This document shows, piece by piece, positions 50,901 to 61,599 of a stretch of 64,000 nucleotides of DNA; position 1 is the stretch's first letter; each line of letters starts with the position of its first letter. A model generated the notes under the pieces. It did not search any database. It saw only the letters and a list, made by a program, of their open reading frames with translations, and was not told the origin of the DNA. Made by a program: the position numbers and the translations under genes. This DNA comes from Strongylocentrotus purpuratus (lineage: Eukaryota > Echinodermata > Echinoidea > Camarodonta > Strongylocentrotidae), in the NCBI RefSeq assembly GCF_000002235.5, contig NW_022145613.1, forward strand, positions 2,378,001-2,442,000. Direction: 5' to 3'.

Positions 50901-52075
50901 ATTTTTGTCCAATTACTGTACAAATAAAACAATACTTCTAGTGGTGAATATATAATGTAACACTTACATATATTGAGGTATAAAGCTATGTCACAAGTAA
51001 TATACACAACCAATAAATATGTACAGTTTTCATAATTATGTTGGTATATAAAAGTGCAAAACTGGATTACACACATTTACAATATTTAAACATCACTAAA
51101 TCATAAACCAAGAACCAATTTCCCTGGATGTGCTCTGTACACACATGCTTGGAATATAGTTTTATTCAGCCACATGTACTGTTTGTGTAAATGAGGTCTC
51201 CCTGAAGTCAGTCCTAAGGAGTTTTAGAGGAATGAGATACAGTATGTAAGAAGTAGCAAATGGTAAAATCCACTGATTTGCTAGCACACTGATGTATGAC
51301 TGCCAAAATAAATAACACTAAAAACAATTTTCTATCATACAGTGCTTTTAGGTATACCCAATATATTAGCTAAATATATTATTGCATGATTTATTTATTA
51401 TTGAAAACTATCACAGAATTGTCTGGTGACTCATGTATTTTAGTTGAATTGTTTATTGTTTTACAGATAGAAGGGTGGTTACATGCATGCACTTCCCTAC
51501 ATCTTTCTTTTTATTATTGAGATATTATTTTTATCTGCTTGCTTTGAATGCAAATCCTCTGTTCTAAAATCTCTCAAAAAACCTATAAACCTTGATTTAC
51601 TTTTCAAAATGCACTGTCAGTGATATTAAGCAAATCATACCTAGAGTTGAGAAAATTGTGTTAATATTTTTTACCCATGTCTGAATGCTGAATTACTCTT
51701 AATAAATGAGTCACAATTATTCCTCCTAATATGTTTGCTCTCTTCATCATTTAAATTCTATCTTGTTTTTTTAATCTATTATTTTGCATGTATGTGAATT
51801 ATATTTTTCACCTCATTTGGAGTACATATACATCACCTATGATGTGTAAAATTCTGTTTGATATAAAATCAAAGTCGTCATCTTTCATTTGATTTTCGCT
51901 CTTTCCTTCATTGTATCTTCTTCTCTGTCTACAGATGGAGAATGGGGAGCTGTTTCTCGTAGAGGCAACAACGCATCAGACAGAGGAAACATGTTCTCTA
52001 TGCATCAAGTCATCTCAATCAAGCTCCTCACTGACAAACAAGGTTATAGCCCTTTGCAAAGAGACCTTCCTTTAG
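38539..52075 (+). CDS. AP4B1: AP-4 complex subunit beta-1, complete, 17 exons
   Basis: Exons: 38539-38588, 38859-38982, 39349-39521, 40102-40232, 40866-41004, 41489-41582, 41941-42064, 42575-42701, 43362-43457, 43931-44100, 44625-44758, 45270-45435, 47197-47270, 47659-47764, 48178-48877, 49416-49542 and 51935-52075. They sum to 2676 bases (891 codons plus stop), and every junction is in phase with AG/GT. AP-4 is a clathrin-independent adaptor for trans-Golgi sorting. Recognisable beta-4 segments include [61 protein letters not shown] and [12 protein letters not shown]. The trunk spans residues about 1-530. A Ser/Asp/Pro-rich hinge fills exon 15 (about 570-802). The short ear (about 803-891) contains [11 protein letters not shown], like human SRPWKAYLSAQ. 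Human AP4B1 is 739 residues, so the extra length is mostly hinge. Introns carry several repeats listed separately. Confidence 0.96.
44269..44437. mobile_element. Foldback MITE, 169 bp, in AP4B1 intron 10
   Basis: The ends GGCCGGAATTCACAAAGGAGG and CCTCCTTTGTGAATTTGGGCC are inverted repeats. The arms continue through TTTGTTGACAAACCTAGGTTT, itself palindromic, to a centre with GACGCGTTTT/AAAACGCGTC. It is related to the shorter 14778-14880 copy. A target duplication is not clear. Confidence 0.85.
46032..47177 (+). mobile_element. Non-autonomous Helitron-like element with tandem core, in AP4B1 intron 12
   Basis: The left part has a small hairpin, GCCTCCG...CGGAGGC, then a GTCC/GTAC microsatellite (about 46077-46138). 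A core of about six 151-bp tandem repeats plus a decayed seventh follows. The right part has TGACGGAGGCAT, inverse to the left-end word. Then come a 20-base palindrome, TTCGACTGCGCGCAGTCGAA (47147-47166), and CTAG (47174-47177) followed by T. A hairpin shortly before a CTRR end is the Helitron hallmark, and microsatellite plus tandem core is typical of small Helitron derivatives. The assignment is structural only. Confidence 0.65.
46143..47075 (+). repeat. 151-bp tandem repeat rich in AGGTCA half-sites
   Basis: Units start with GTGATCGCGTTATCTGAAGAAC about every 151 bases (near 46145, 46296, 46447, 46598, 46749 and 46900); a last decayed unit begins near 47039. The first three are nearly identical. 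Most units carry GAGGTCAAAGGTCAAAGGTCA-like runs, i.e. AGGTCA direct repeats with one-base spacing. Confidence 0.93.
47886..47967. repeat. C-run, A-run and (TA)n in AP4B1 intron 14
   Basis: About 23 C followed by about 25 A and then about 17 TA repeats. Run lengths in such DNA are easily misread. Confidence 0.9.
49615..50790. repeat. Compound CTC minisatellite with eight copies of a conserved spacer, AP4B1 intron 16
   Basis: Long (CTC)n runs are interrupted by eight nearly identical spacers beginning CATCACCATCATTCTCAAC and ending with AACATGAACATCC. They start at 49717, 49879, 50011, 50146, 50242, 50413, 50533 and 50725. All units are multiples of three, so several frames stay open for more than 1.2 kb on both strands. 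It lies downstream of the exon 16 donor and is spliced out in the gene model. Confidence 0.95.
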
Positions 52076-53667
52076 AAGTTTCCTTTCACCATGCCAGAAA
52101 CAGCAGTATTAATAAGAAGGGTTTATTTCCTCCTCAACACTTGCTATCGTGTATATGGTACATGCTTCAGCCAAAGATAATTGATATGCAGTATTTTTTT
52201 TGTCAGAGTGGGAATTACTATTATGCATCAAAAGAGGTATGCTTAATGATAAGATTTGAATTCAAACATTTTATATCTGGATATATTGTAAAGAGAATCA
52301 AAGATGGAATCTGACAGCGTTTCACAAAACAAAGTACAAGTTTGCTGACATCACACTGAAAAGTTTGTTATAAAATTAACAATGGGATGTAAGTGAAATT
52401 GTACTTCTGACTCATAGAAGATCATAGGAACCGTTTGTGTGGTTAATCTCACAACTAAGTTCACTGTAAAAGTATGAGATTATGAATTGTCTGTAAGGTT
52501 TCATCATGTACATGCGTAGATTGTAGAGGCACAAGATCTTTTTCTTCCGTTTTAGACTTGATAAAACAAATGCGTCTAAAGACATCCATCATCATCATAA
52601 GTTATATTTGAGCAATGTCTTAACTTCAACCTAGTCTCCCTTTTTTGCCAGTCTATCAGACGTGATAGTGAGTTGTGTTGAGGTATGATTTTGATCAATT
52701 TCAATTTGAGCTATGCAAATATTCTCTCCAGGTTACACATGGTATGCTTGGATTATGCTTACTTATATTACTGATGTACAATACTAGTTTGTTCTATTGA
52801 CAACCGTGAATGATTAATCTACCACATATTATCTGGATCCAATTCTCTTTCCCTCCAGTTGCTTTACATACATATACACATGTATGTCACATTTTTGTGT
52901 AATTCCAGTACAAAAAGAACGATTCACAGATTATCTTGCCACTAAAATTAATAAGATATCCAACTGAACAACTGAAATACTCTTAACATTTGATTATAGA
53001 ATTATAGACATCCATTAGCAATGTTTATGTATGTACAATAAATACTTATGTCAGCTGGCACAAATTTTAAAAATACCACAATCTAAACCTACGGTAAGTT
53101 GACAAGTCTATTACTAGAAGAATTATTGATCAATAACAGTAGAAAACAAAACATGTAAGGACCAGCAATAAATATGTATAGATTTCTTCAGCTTGTGCCA
53201 CAAGTACTTGTTTCACTATTTTAAGCCAAAGAATTTCATATACTTTACTGACAAATCAATTATAGAATGGAAGATATTGATGAACAACACTGAGAGATAA
53301 AACTAACTTGATATACAAAGGAAACGATAAAAATGAATGAGTAAAAAGAAAAAGGATCATAGTACTAGAAAGACGCCAACTCCTGAATAACCACATGTAG
53401 AATCTTCACTGCTCCGAGTCGCAATTTATAATGCATTAACTTGCCAATCTCAGAGCCTTTCCCGATCTCTATAGCTGCAAAAGGGTCCATCTGGAATCTG
53501 TAAACCATGTTCATATTGCTACATGTACAGTGTATAATGATGAAAGGTTGTACATAGCTACTTGCCCTAGTACATTGAGAGTCTGCCTTGCAGTAAATTG
53601 ACATTATTTTTTATTGGGGGTGGATTTGGACAGTATTTTAGACAATTTGTTGGGTCAGTGCAAAAAA

Positions 53668-53699
<32 letters not shown>

Positions 53700-54864
53700 G
53701 TCCCAATTGCCTCCTAAGCTAGGGCAGAAACTTCTTTTGCAGTACTCTTTGGTTTGGTACATGAATTGAGTACTGATTTCATTTATATTGGTGTAACACC
53801 AACACAGATTACAAATGTAAACTTTTGCAAATATATTGTTTTCTTGCAACTTTATCACAATAATATAAATACCGGTAGGAAATATTTGTGTAGGGCCATG
53901 TCACACTAATTTATAGGGTGAAATGGCAAACTAATGGTGTATGCTGTGCAATTTAGTGATACATGTATCAGTTCATTATTTGAGGGGCAGTAAGTCTACA
54001 TACTACATGCACTTTAAAAGACAATGAATAGATCAAATCGTTTGTTTGGAACCAGAAGGAAGCTAACATCGTTTACACAGAGTTAACACCCTTCTGGCTC
54101 CAAATAGATAGTACATTGTACTTGGAACTCTCTTTAATATAAAGCAGGTGTATCAAATTAATGCTGGTCAGCAAATAAGAATGATCTTAATCAGAGAAAA
54201 CTACATCGCGTACATTCTTCGTTATCTTCATCTATCTATTGCTTTCTGAATCAGGTCAAACAATGAGCTATAAATTGGGCAAGTGCCAAAGTTCAGTGCA
54301 AGGCACACAGAAAAGTCTTTTTATTTTTTTGTCAAGCCAAGTTATTAAGTTATCCCATTACTTAAAGTGAAGCTTATTTGTTTCTAACAATATACCAAAG
54401 TATTTTTCAAATTCTACTATGTAAACCCACAATTACTTATCTTAACTTGAAAGTATTATCTGTTTAAATCTCTTTTGATTATATAATCTTAAATATATGG
54501 CAATATTAAAGTGAAAGCTAATGGATGAGAGGTCTTATTCTCAAAGGACTCAAACGCATTTAAGTGCAATTTTTTGAGAAATATGTACTTATTTCATTAA
54601 TATAATTATCCCAGAGAAATGTACTTACTATATTAACTGCATGTCATTTTCGTTGTACTGATATAAAGTCATGAATTAAGTTCTAACAATCTTATCATCT
54701 CTTGTATTATTTTGTTATTAGTTTTGTATCACTATTGGCCTGGCTTCATCAACTTCTTTTTATTTGCTAAAATTCCTGTGTAAGAGGGCTTTGTTTGATA
54801 TGAGGTGCTAGCATGAAGTGATGAAGAATGCGAAGAACGTCCATCGTGGTGGTCTGTCATGTGA
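52076..54864. other. Region between the convergent AP4B1 and collagen genes
   Basis: Includes the AP4B1 3' UTR; an AATAAA near 53037 is a candidate poly(A) signal. No other gene is firmly recognised. A minus-strand open stretch at about 53510-53365 has a TTTACAG acceptor and could be an alternative last exon of the collagen gene, but has no family signature. Confidence 0.4.
53669..53698 (+). repeat. Uninterrupted run of about 30 G
   Basis: A single homopolymer with quadruplex potential. The true length is uncertain because sequencing is poor across such runs. Confidence 0.9.
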
Positions 54865-57337
54865 TCACGGCGTCTGTAAGTTTCTTCTCTTTCTTCTCAC
54901 TACCTTGCATCCACCTGTATCAATCTGACATCTGTTTGTACATCGCAGAGAGCCTATCGTGTCATATCTGGAGGACATATGAAGAGAGATGGAGAGAGAT
55001 GAAGAGAGAGAGAGAGAGAGAGATAAAGAGATAAAGAGATGGAGTGAGAGAGAGAGATAGAGAAGAGAATGTGTGAGTTAATGCAACTTCAGGTTTACAG
55101 GTTTGATTCATGGATTAAAAGGTAAATTAGCAGATTGAAAGATGATGGATTATTGACTGAGTTTGCCTTATAAAAGCTAGAAGTTTGAGTTTTGATTATT
55201 TTTTTTTAAACAAAACATCTAAAACATAGATGATTCAAGAGAGAGGGATATGTCGTCAAACAGATAAGATTTCAAACTTACTTTGGGAAGAAGTACTGGC
55301 ATGTTTTTCCATCAAAGTCAGTTCCATCACACGCTTCAACACCGCGTTGACGATAGCCATCACCACAGTAGGATCGTCTACAATCTAGAGAATGAAAGAG
55401 AGAAAACATGATGTGAGTAAAAGAGAAAGAAAGAGAGAGAGAGAGAGAGGGGTGGAGGAGGGGAAGACATACAGACATATAGACGAAGAGAGAGACGGGG
55501 GTGGAGGGGAGAAAGGAATACAGACATATAGACAGAGACAGACAGACACTAGGAAAGAGGAAACCATGATTCTTTTAATGAAAGATTTATCAAGTTATTA
55601 TTTATCAAGCAATTACGGAAGAGTGTTTTTATAAAAGTAGGTCCTATGACCTAAAATGGGAAGCTCTTCACTCACGTTCATAATGATAAAAATTTGTCAT
55701 GGAGAAGGGGTGGTTTCTTACCAATGCAACCATCGTGGATGTCTTCATTCCCATCATCACATTGTTCACCCGGTTCCATAACTCCATTGCCGCATTCAAC
55801 CTCCTGAATCATTCAACAAGATGGGACAGTTAGAAATGTAAATATGTATGTCAATTCTGAATTCATGTCTTGTATCTTTGTATGAAAATCAGTGTGTTAG
55901 TTGAGCTCCACACGCCTATTGAGCGAAACCAACGAAATATAAAGTTACACCCATTCAACAATTGGATTCATCATCAAAGCCGGGAGTGGATGAGTATCCA
56001 AAACCCGGTCTTGTAGAATCACAGATGAAAAGTGATTCTTCTCTTCTTTTTTTCCCTCCTATCCTCAAGCGAGGTTTTTATTTCCGTAATTTCAATACAT
56101 ATTTACATTAATTACTCAATGATTGAGTGAAACATACCATAGGCTAAAAAGTGTATCTTCTCTTTGAATTAAGTAACTCGGTGGAATATGAATAAGTACC
56201 GTTATTCATGATAGATCAGTGGTTTACTTCTCCAACTTTCAGTACAACAAACCAAACGTCAACATATTAAAGCCCCACTTAACTACTTGTAGCTACTTGC
56301 TCCCTCTACATAAAAAAAACAATGCCTAAGCGTGCCCGTTGGTCCCCCATGTTCCTCTTTTTCTTATGTTAAGTGAAAACTGATTTGATGAGATAACCAC
56401 CTGTCAGTGACCTTGCACGGTGGTCTAATCCCTCCTATAAACTAGTACAGATGGGCTTTAAGTTCTATACACTTCATTTCATTTTTCAATTCATTTCATT
56501 TATTGACCATTAAAAAACACCAAAATATACAAAAACATCAATACACTAGAAGAAGAATATCAAAGAACTAAAACATACAAAATTAATAATGGCCCAGGGG
56601 TGTTTCACAAAGATCCTAAGTCGAACTTTACTCTAAGTTGGACTTAAACATTATGGAGAGTCATTTGTACCCTCAAAATAAAATATATTCAAAAGCAAAA
56701 ATTCAAATATTTTTAGACTTTTCATAAATTCCACATCAAGAACAGGAAATCTCTTTGATAATAGATAATATGACGGATTTGAATCAACATTTAATGCTTT
56801 TTCAAAGATGCTAACGGCTTTCCATAACTGTTAAGTCCAACTTAGAGATAAGTTCAACTTAGGATCTTTGTAAACAACCCCTCCTAATAAGTAAGACTTA
56901 CCTGTCCCGGGATGATGAGGTCAGTGTCGGAGCCAGTATCACCTTTATCACCCTTCTCCCCTATCGGTCCCTGAGGGCCTGGCATCCCCTGACGGCCTGG
57001 AGGTCCACGCATTGTCTTTACTTCCTGCAGGAGATCGGAGGATGCCATCAGACAGTTCCAGTTGGTGTTATCCCGGAAGTAGAGCTTCCTGTCGTCCAGG
57101 CGGTAGGCGAGGGCCGCTTCCTCGCTGATGCTGTTCATTGCTAGTTCGTCAGCCACGATCAAGATACGCTAAGTGGGATGAAAAGAAGAGGATGGAAATA
57201 CATTGCATGATGATCACTTGTTTCTTCAGATTCTGGAATTGGCAGCAGCGGTGATGGTGGTGATGACGACAATGATGATTATCATTATCATCATTATGAT
57301 GATCTCCATGCATCGTCACAACCATATTATTATAATG

Positions 57338-57376
<39 letters not shown>

Positions 57377-58879
57377 TATCATCATCTTTAACATCATTAC
57401 AATCATAGTGACCTCAATCTTCTTTTTCATCATTATCATTACAATCATAATAATAAAGAAAAGAACTATGATGAACATGCTGTTGCAAAATATGACGATA
57501 ACGATCATAGGAGGAGGAGGAGGCAGATGATGAAGGTCGTGTTTATATTCTAGAAATGATAAGTGATATAAAGGAACAGCCGATACTTACTCCTTGAGTG
57601 ATAAAATCTCCTTGATCCCCTTTCGGTCCTGGTGGTCCAGGGGTTCCAGTCAAGCCCCGCTTCCCGACACTGCCCTGTATTCCTGGTGGGCCTCGGGGAC
57701 CCATGAGACCAGGTTCGCCTTTCTGACCTAAATACATACATTTGTAAAATGCAGGAATTATATGGTAAATCGGTTCATGCATTTTAAAATGATACTTTAG
57801 GTATTTGTATGGGCATTTCATCTCTAGCACACAAGTATACCTCTTTGTACGCTGCCTTCGTTTTGAAATGTTATAGGACGACAACAATTCGACCATTTGC
57901 ATTTCTATTGTAAACATTTCAATAAAGGAGGTGCATTAAGAAGAAGAAAAAATCTTGGATGTGAAGATGACATTGGAGTTCTTACCTATACCTGTCGAAC
58001 CTCTAGGTCCCTGTGGTCCCTGAATACCCATCATTCCCTTGGGCCCCTGTGGCCCTTGGTCACCATCAGATCCAGTGCGTCCCTGAAATGATCGCAAACA
58101 ACAACAAGATTGCAAATAGTTTCAGGGTAATTTTAGTACCCTATGGTATTGTTTATAGAAATTGTGTCCAGATGATATAGCATGTCCCTGTCATGTTCAC
58201 AAATTTCAATAGGTGATGCAGAAGGTTATTAAATTAACCTTTAAATTCCCGAAATTCTTGAAAGCCCGAGTGATTCTGTTAAAAGTGTATCATCAGTTAA
58301 GTTTAGTTTAATGAGCAATATACACTATGATAAAGTTGATCGAGCCTGTAAAACTTCAGGGTATCAATTCATTGAATGGGGGAGGTGTATGGTTACCCCT
58401 CCCACTCCCACTCCAAAAAGGGGGTATATCACATTACTAAAAAAAAACTTTTGCATTTTCTCCTTTAAAAACTGCATTTTTGATTATTATGAACCTATGC
58501 ATGTTTATCATTCTCATTTCTTGTCCAATGTGCAATCGGCTTATCTGATATCTTGCCTTGAGGGATGATCTTGGGGTAAATGTTAGAGGGGCAAATGTTA
58601 GAGGGTATAGTTCCTTACCTTTCTGCCTGGACTTCCTATCGCTCCTTTTGGTCCTCTGGGTCCTGACAATCCGACCACACCCGGTAATCCTATTGAACCC
58701 TTTGGAGAATAGAGCAGAAATAAAGGATTTAGTGAATGGTTAGTACAATCTACTTCAACCATCTCCAACAGGCCATCTCTGACTCAAGAGATTATATTAC
58801 ATGCTATCACTGCTGAACTTCAAAATATTTTATGCCTTCTATACTGAAACTAATGTATCTACTATTGATACTTCTAATT

Positions 58880-58950
<71 letters not shown>

Positions 58951-58990
58951 GTTACTACAACTGCTGCTGCTGCTACTGCTGCTGCTGCTG

Positions 58991-59030
<40 letters not shown>

Positions 59031-59134
59031 TACTTCTACTACTACTAATGTTGCTACTACTACTAATAATAATGTTGCTTCTACTACTACTACTACTTCT
59101 ACTTTTACTGTTGTTGCTACTATTACTACTACTG

Positions 59135-59174
<40 letters not shown>

Positions 59175-59212
59175 GAACACTACTACTACTACTTCTAACA
59201 CTACTACTGTCG

Positions 59213-59243
<31 letters not shown>

Positions 59244-59281
59244 GAACACTACTACTACTACTTCTAACACTACTACTGTCG

Positions 59282-59327
<46 letters not shown>

Positions 59328-59380
59328 TACTACTACTACAACTACTACTACTACTACTACTTCTACTACTTCTACTGTCG

Positions 59381-59424
<44 letters not shown>

Positions 59425-61472
59425 GCTACTACTACTACTACTTCTACTACTACTGTTGCTGCTGCTGCTGCTACTACTACTACTACTGCTGCTACTACTA
59501 CTACTACTGCTGCTACTACTACTATTACAACTGCTGCTACTACTGCTACTTCTACTAACACTACTAATATTACTTCTACTGAGGCTGCTGAAAAATCATT
59601 CGCTTCTAATGATACATCTTTAGTGCTTAATACTACCCATCCCCTGCTTTATTTTACTTCTACTGACATAGAAATATTAGACTGTTGTTGGTATAGTAAT
59701 CAGGAATACTCCTGATACCAAATTATTACCTCTGGTCCTTGTGGTCCCTGTGCACCAGGTATTCCATCTGCTCCATCTAGACCTGGTTCCCCAAGTGCAC
59801 CCTATCATCAATCAAACAAACAAAATAATCTACATTATCTAGCTGACACTATGTTCTGTAAAGCAAGATGAAACTGAACATTTTTTTTATTCAAAAAGGA
59901 CTACCACATTTCTAGGTCCCTTTTGGATCTCAAATTTTGAAAAGGGGGTTAAAACCACAATGGTTGGTATCATTAATTTGTACTTGAGGTACTTTTAATA
60001 TCATAACATCTTTCATGCATTTGACCCGATTCCCATAACCACGATAATAATAACAAAATATTTTTACACGAATCGTATCACGATATTGATAAATGTGAGT
60101 GAAATGTACAAAGGCTCATATACATCATTAACTATGATCATAGATAACGACTTAAGAAAATACACTCGTTATGCAGATTAGCGGTTCAACAATTATTACG
60201 ACTGATATTCAATACATTACCTTTGGTCCTCTATCGCCTGTATCTCCTTGTCGCCCTCGTTTTCCCTGTGGGCCAGGCTCACCTTGCATGCCCTAGAAAA
60301 TACAAATATAATTTACAAAAACATTAGAGAGACAGGAGTACAATAAACAAAGTATATAGTTGTAAAATCATGTCACAGGCGTACTTTTAGATGGTCAGCC
60401 TCCAAATATCTGTTTCTTCGTTTGTTGTTATCAGATTTTATCTGATATTTAATTATATTTTACCATCGCTGAGTCCTTGAGGTAATTTTTTGAGATATCA
60501 GATTATCATGCCCGAGTTTTGATTTGTATGTGCTTAATGTGTTCTGCTTGTGAATTAGTTTTAAGCACAAATTTAAGTTTTATCAAAAATAAATAGTCGT
60601 TCATCTCTAAATAACCAAAACAGAAATGGCATTGTAATTTCTCTCAAGACCCTTCACATTGGTTTTTAATCTTTTTCTCCATTATCACCTTTTCTTAAAC
60701 TATTATATTTCTTCGCTACAAACTCCCATTTCCCCTTCCACTTCTTAAACTCTTCCTCTCCTTTTTCTACTTTCTACAAAAAAAAATTCTGCGGTCTTGT
60801 TTCGGCATGCCATTGTGATGCTAACCAGAGAATGATAGTTTGTGATTGCTTATAATATAGGATTCGAAACTAGAATTTATGACTTTTTTAGTGCTGTCGT
60901 TACTACGACGTTTAACTATTCCAATGATAAAGAAGAAGAAAAAAAATATAAAAAAATAAAAGAGAAGAACTAGAGAGGCTTTGTAAAAAGCGTTTTTTAA
61001 TCAAACAAATGGACATCTCGGGTTTTTATAGTTTGAAAGTTTATTATTCATTCATGAAATAAAATTTCTATTTCCTAAAATATTCCCAATCGTTATTCAT
61101 GCGATACAGTTGCCCTTAGCAATTGGTGACAAGATTATAAACACTCGTCAACTTTGTTGATGCCAAAATCCTTTCATCTTGGACACACTATTACCACTTT
61201 CAAGTATGAGGACGATGTCAAAGTTAGCGTAGCTATATACTCGGCAAATCTTTGACGCTATTCATGTATGGCTGCTGTCAAAAAGAAGCATGATGTGATA
61301 TAACGCAAATTACAACTATCATTAAAAGTTCGAAACGCCTTGAAGAATGTCGCTATATCATTTTCAATCCAAAACCTCTGTTCACACGATCAAAAATTCT
61401 TTTCAAAAAAGAATATCGGCGAATAAGATAAAAAAAAAAAAAAAAAAAACGCACGCGCTTTCTCCCTCTCTC

Positions 61473-61504
<32 letters not shown>

Positions 61505-61550
61505 GCTCTCTCTCTCTCTCACTCTCTCTCTCTCTCATTCTCTCTCTCTC

Positions 61551-61599
<49 letters not shown>

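Noticed and set aside
53365-53510. Possible alternative last exon of the collagen gene
   Set aside because: It has a TTTACAG acceptor but a weak pyrimidine tract and no recognisable domain; the frame after joining is ambiguous.
58801-59715. 304-codon Thr-rich frame resembling a mucin
   Set aside because: An ACT microsatellite lying inside a collagen-gene intron; open in several frames and on both strands.
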